A stretch of DNA of 64,000 nt, taken from the NCBI GenBank assembly GCA_951640165.1, contig OX621234.1:5151001-5215000 (forward strand), given 5' to 3'. The position numbers were made by a program, and so were the translations under genes. The stretch comes from Pseudoips prasinana. Its lineage: Eukaryota > Arthropoda > Insecta > Lepidoptera > Nolidae. The notes under the pieces were generated by a model. The model ran no database searches and was not told the DNA's origin. It worked only from the letters and a program-made list of their open reading frames with translations. Below, piece by piece: positions 60,560-64,000 of this stretch (position 1 is the stretch's first letter; every line of letters starts with the position of its first letter).

Positions 60560-61810
60560 TAAAATCATTGAACTCGGGTCATCTCACGTCCCTTATGAGG
60601 GCGGAGGATTCGGGTTCAGGGCGATGGCCCCCTGCCCGAGGTGTCCGTCGCTGCCCGTGAATACGGGCAGGTAGTTGGGGTAGCTCGTTTGAGCTGCCGC
60701 TGGTGAGACACCGTGAGGTGAGGCCCAGCAGGAATCGATCTCCAACCGACATCTCAGTTGAGGGGGGCCCCCGGAGGCTGTCTCAGTCGGCTATGGGCAG
60801 CTGCGTCGACGCGACGGCATCCGCTGTGGCCAGGTCCTTCGGCAAGTGGCAGCGGTCTGGGGGGCGGGCGTGGTACGGAGCGATGGCGCGTAGGTGGTCC
60901 CAAGATGAGAAGTCGGCGCGGCGGAACATTTGTTCCGCCAGGCGCCGTACGCCGATCCCTTCCATCCTCAGATCCCTCTCAATGCTTGAGTTTCTCGCGA
61001 AGCGAGGAGCGGCAGCTATGGAGCGCCTGGTTTTGTTGGACCTGTAACTTACGCCTGCTCGACTCGCTCGCGAGAGCAAACCAAGCAGGGGTGGCATAGG
61101 TCAGGCGTGTGCGTATATAGAGTTTATATACGCACAACCTGGCCTTGAGAGGGAGAGAGGAGCTAAGGATGGGATGGAGCTGCACCCTCGCAGCGCGTCC
61201 CTTCTGGACAACCTGTGTTACGTGGGGGGCCATGCTCAGGTGGTTGTCAATGGTCACCCCCAGGTATTTGACTCTTGGTGACCACTCTCCGGCTTCTCCG
61301 TTTATTTTGAGTGGTGGTGAGTGGTGGGAATGGCGGCCCACGATGATGGCTTATGTCTTTCTCACGTTCACCGACAGCTTCCATTTTTGGAGCCATTCTG
61401 GTAACGTGTCCAGGCTGCGTTGTAGTTTTACTGCGGCAAAGGAGGCTGACATGGAGGTCGCCATGTATGCCGCGTCATCGGCAAACAACGCAAGTCTGGC
61501 ATCTGGGAGGATTGGGATGTCGTCGGTGTAACGTGAGTAACACACCGGGGATAGGCAGCTACCTTGCGGAACCCCGGCGGTCACCATCCGTACCGCTGAG
61601 ACACAGCCGTCCACCACCACTCTGAATTTCCGGTGGGTGAGGAAGCTGGAGATTATCTTCACTATTCTACGGGGCGCCGAGGAGGTGAAGAGCTTATACA
61701 ATAAGCCCTCGTGCCACACGCGGTCGAATGCCTTCTCCATGTCGAGGCATACAGCAGCGACGTACTCCCGCTTGTTCTTGGCTAGTGCCATGTCGTGCAG
61801 TACCCTCGCC
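60560..61810 (-). pseudogene. Jockey-type RT fragment, frameshifted, minus strand
   Basis: Minus strand: VCLDMEKAFDRVWHEGLLY (motif A), TAGVPQGSCLSPVCYS (motif B), LALFADDAAYMATS (motif C), then a shifted frame with RVKYLGVTIDNHLSMAPHV, and finally IERDLRMEGIGVRRLAEQMF. The sequence upstream of motif A is missing; it ends at the palindrome near 61815. Below 60780 lies a GC-rich 3' UTR. Related to the RT at 2-1561. Confidence 0.9.
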
Positions 61811-61814
61811 TCCT

Positions 61815-61966
61815 GCGGTTAGTATTCTTTGTATGGTATACAGTACAGTATATAACTCACGGGAAGCGTGACATGACAATGGCGCTGTCGAGGGTACTGC
61901 GTCATTGTCATGTCACGCTTCCCGTGAGTTATATACTGTGTATACCATACAATGCATACTAGCCGC
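61815..61966. repeat. 152-bp near-perfect palindrome
   Basis: Arms 61815-61881 and 61903-61966: the inner 36 bp (CAGTATATAACTCACGGGAA...) are exact complements and the outer ~28 bp near-exact, around a 21-bp loop. The loop repeats CGAGGGTACTGC, complementary to GCAGTACCCTCG just outside at 61796-61807. Confidence 0.88.
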
Positions 61967-62042
61967 AAGAGGCGAGGCGGTGCGGGGTGGGTGCCGGGTG
62001 GCTCTGATGAGCAGTGACCTTTATACCTCAATTTATATACTA

Positions 62043-63368
62043 CTCTGTCAAGAAAGTACCGGGAAAAGATCATTAATATACAAAATGTTTGTTATTCATC
62101 CAAATTTATTTTACAACCTTCAAAGTATGCTCCTTCAGAAACGATACACTTACGCCAACGAATAATCCATTCATCAAAACATTTTTTAAACGATGCTTTC
62201 GGAATTGAGTTCAGTTCTCGCCGCGAATTCTCCTTTATGTCTTCTACCGATTGAAAACGGGTACCACGAAGTGGTAATTTGAGTTTAGGAAAAAGAAAGA
62301 AGTCAGCTGGAGCCATATCTGGTGAATATGGTGGTTGCTGGATGGTATTTGTTGAGTGTTTGGTCAAAAATTCGTTCACGGTGGTGGCCAATGGTGGCCT
62401 TGTGCGAAGGCGCATTATCGTGGTCCAAAATCCAAGAATTTTCTTTCCACAAATCTGGCTATTTTCGTCGAATTTGCTCTCTTAAACGCCGCATAACGCT
62501 CAAATAATATTCTTTATTTACCGTTCGACCTTCCGGTAAGAATTCAGAGTGTACAACACCGCGATAGTCAAAGAAAACAGTCAACATGACTTTGACTTTT
62601 GATTGACTTTGACGTGGGTTTTCGATTTGGGTTCAGTTGGAAGGCGCCACTCCGAAGCTTGTTGACTAGTTTGCATGTCAAACTCGTAAACCCACGTCTT
62701 GTCAACAGTAACAATTCGTTTCATGAATGTTGGGTCAGAATTGACTCGTTCTACCATGTCCTCAGCGACTTTCATGCGATTGAGTTTTTGGAGAAAATTC
62801 AGATCTTTTGGGACTAGCCGAGCGGCAACATGTTTCATACCCAAATGATTAGATAAAATGGTACGAATCGACTCGTTAGATACAGAAAGTTCGGCGGCTA
62901 TCTCTCTCAGAGTTGAATGAGGATTTTCAGTCACTATTTCCTTCACTTTTGCTATGTTAACTTCAGTTGAAGACGTTGATGGCCTACCAGAGCAAGGCAA
63001 ATCTTTCATCACATCTCGACCGCTTTTGAACGCTTTGAACCACTCATAAGCACGAGTTTATGATAAAGTCGATTCACCGTAAGCCTTCTGTAACATTTTC
63101 AGTGACTCCGAACACGAAATTTTATTAGCGATGCAAAATTTAAGACAAACTTGTTGTTCGATATTTTTGTCCATTATGAAATTCGCTATACACACTATAT
63201 ATTATTATGATATTAATAAAACCAGCACTGTATTTAATATAAATAACAGATGCAACTCAAAAACTCCGCGCCAAAAATGGAAAACAGTTGTGCCAATCTA
63301 ACAACTACAAAAAAAACAAAAATTTGAATTTGGAACCATAAACAAATCATCCATTCCCGATACTTTTT
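62043..63368 (-). mobile_element. Mariner element 1 family, second copy, right end truncated
   Basis: Starts TA then CTCTGTCAAGAAAGTACCGG as at 38315. It matches element 1 throughout but lacks the palindrome and the nested mariner, and loses the right terminus after CCCGATACTTT. Confidence 0.88.
62092..63160 (-). pseudogene. Mariner transposase, second copy, broken
   Basis: Minus-strand frames 63012-62581 (PHSTLREIAAELSVSNESIR, IVTVDKTWVYEFD) and 62415-62092 (STNTIQQPPYSPDMAPADFF to the C-terminus). The first catalytic block reads VDKTW rather than SDETW. The middle Asp block is lost: HHDNAPSH is replaced around 62390-62420 by a short duplication (GGTGGCCAATGGTGGCC). Inactive. Confidence 0.88.
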
Positions 63369-63439
63369 TTGTGTTTTCATACATGTTTTCATACTAGATA
63401 CTTCTCTACTTCATTTGTTGCACACCTACAACTTTAAAT

Positions 63440-63560
63440 ATTTACAGCTTCTATCCATCCAAAGGTTGTCTGGAAGAAATCGCTTAATGCGATAAGTCCA
63501 CCCATTGTACATTATTGTGTTATTTATTTTGTCTGCTATGTAATTATCCTGTTGCATTGT
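63440..63560 (+). mobile_element. Retrotransposon 3' tail
   Basis: GTTGTCTGGAAGAAATCGCT TAATGCGATAAG-type block, a recurrent lepidopteran non-LTR 3' UTR motif, followed by a T-rich region. No coding part attached. Confidence 0.5.
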
Positions 63561-63689
63561 GTACAGTAGAGAGTATTGTATTGTAATCTATTCTCTACCT
63601 ACCGTATACTGTGTAAGTATGTATATATGTGTACTTTTTGGTTGAACGCAAAGCGTGAATATCGAGTCAATTGTCGCCACGTCGTCACC

Positions 63690-64000
63690 CTTCCCGTGAG
63701 CTATATGTACCTATATATATTTTATAAAGTGATCTAGAAACAAGCAAGTTACCGTGATGTCCGTGGCACGTAAAACACTCAACCAACGAGACCCCAAATC
63801 TTATCGTATGGGTAGTGGTAACCCTAGTGTCAGAGTTGCTCAAGCCGCCCAGTAGGCCTCAGACATGGCTTAACGACTGTTGTCTAATGATTACAACCGG
63901 GACCGACAGCTTAACGTGCCCTCCGAAGCACGGAGACGCTCAGAAATTAAACCATTTTGGCGGTCACCCATCTATGGACTGACCGCGAGCCTAGTTGCTT
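63690..64000 (-). repeat. Dispersed repeat, CTTCGGAGGGCA family, reverse orientation, to window edge
   Basis: GTGCCCTCCGAAGCACGGAG and TGTTGTCTAATGATTACAAC are complements of 29860-29920; it continues past the window end. Confidence 0.65.

Overview
The window looks like a repeat-saturated piece of a moth genome, probably a noctuid. The reasons are AT-rich intergenic DNA, introns with GT..AG borders, tRNA-derived SINEs, mariner, hAT and Mutator-like elements, non-LTR retrotransposons of several clades, and interspersed repeats I recognise from Lepidoptera. The species call is inference, because nothing could be searched. No bacterial, viral, rRNA, true tRNA or CRISPR features were seen.

The host content I can support is a tandem pair of small seven-exon genes on the plus strand: PRDM-A (9288-18941) and PRDM-B (27522-42629, with an exon 7-like block to 43171). 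Each encodes a Cys2-Cys-His zinc knuckle followed by a PR/SET domain of the PRDM7/9 type, with no KRAB domain and no C2H2 zinc-finger array. I assembled the exons by hand from splice sites and phase. Both upstream regions keep a TTTCGCGCC (E2F-like) site, and intron positions match. PRDM-A predicts 227 aa. PRDM-B meets an in-frame stop in exon 6 (205 aa). The duplication continues 3' of the genes: each copy is followed by a ~590-bp foldback and by tandem units with a shorter hairpin (about 19.2-23.3 kb and 43.5-45.5 kb).

Layout: 1-1.9 kb, jockey-type RT (5' cut by the window edge). 2-8.7 kb, SINEs, a hAT deletion derivative with a nested TTAA MITE, GC-rich repeats. 8.8-23 kb, PRDM-A, its TE-filled introns and downstream repeats, with two copies of one Mutator-like element in opposite orientation. 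24.9-26.6 kb, a third Mutator-like element beside a deleted mariner/Tc1-like element. 27-45.5 kb, PRDM-B. Its intron 4 (~10 kb) holds a 6.4-kb TA-flanked element carrying an uninterrupted CR1-group ORF2 (979 aa), then a mariner nested inside another mariner. 45.9-48.7 kb, an apparently complete hAT. 49-55.2 kb, dispersed repeats and a decayed two-ORF CR1-group retrotransposon. 55.5-64 kb, SINEs, a 235-bp tandem duplication, a jockey RT remnant, a perfect palindrome and a broken second mariner copy.

No operon-like logic links these parts. Comparing the two PRDM paralogues does give empty sites that order many insertions: the foldback and some SINEs predate the duplication, while the 6.4-kb element and mariners in B, and the CR1 tail and reverse transcriptases in A, came after it.
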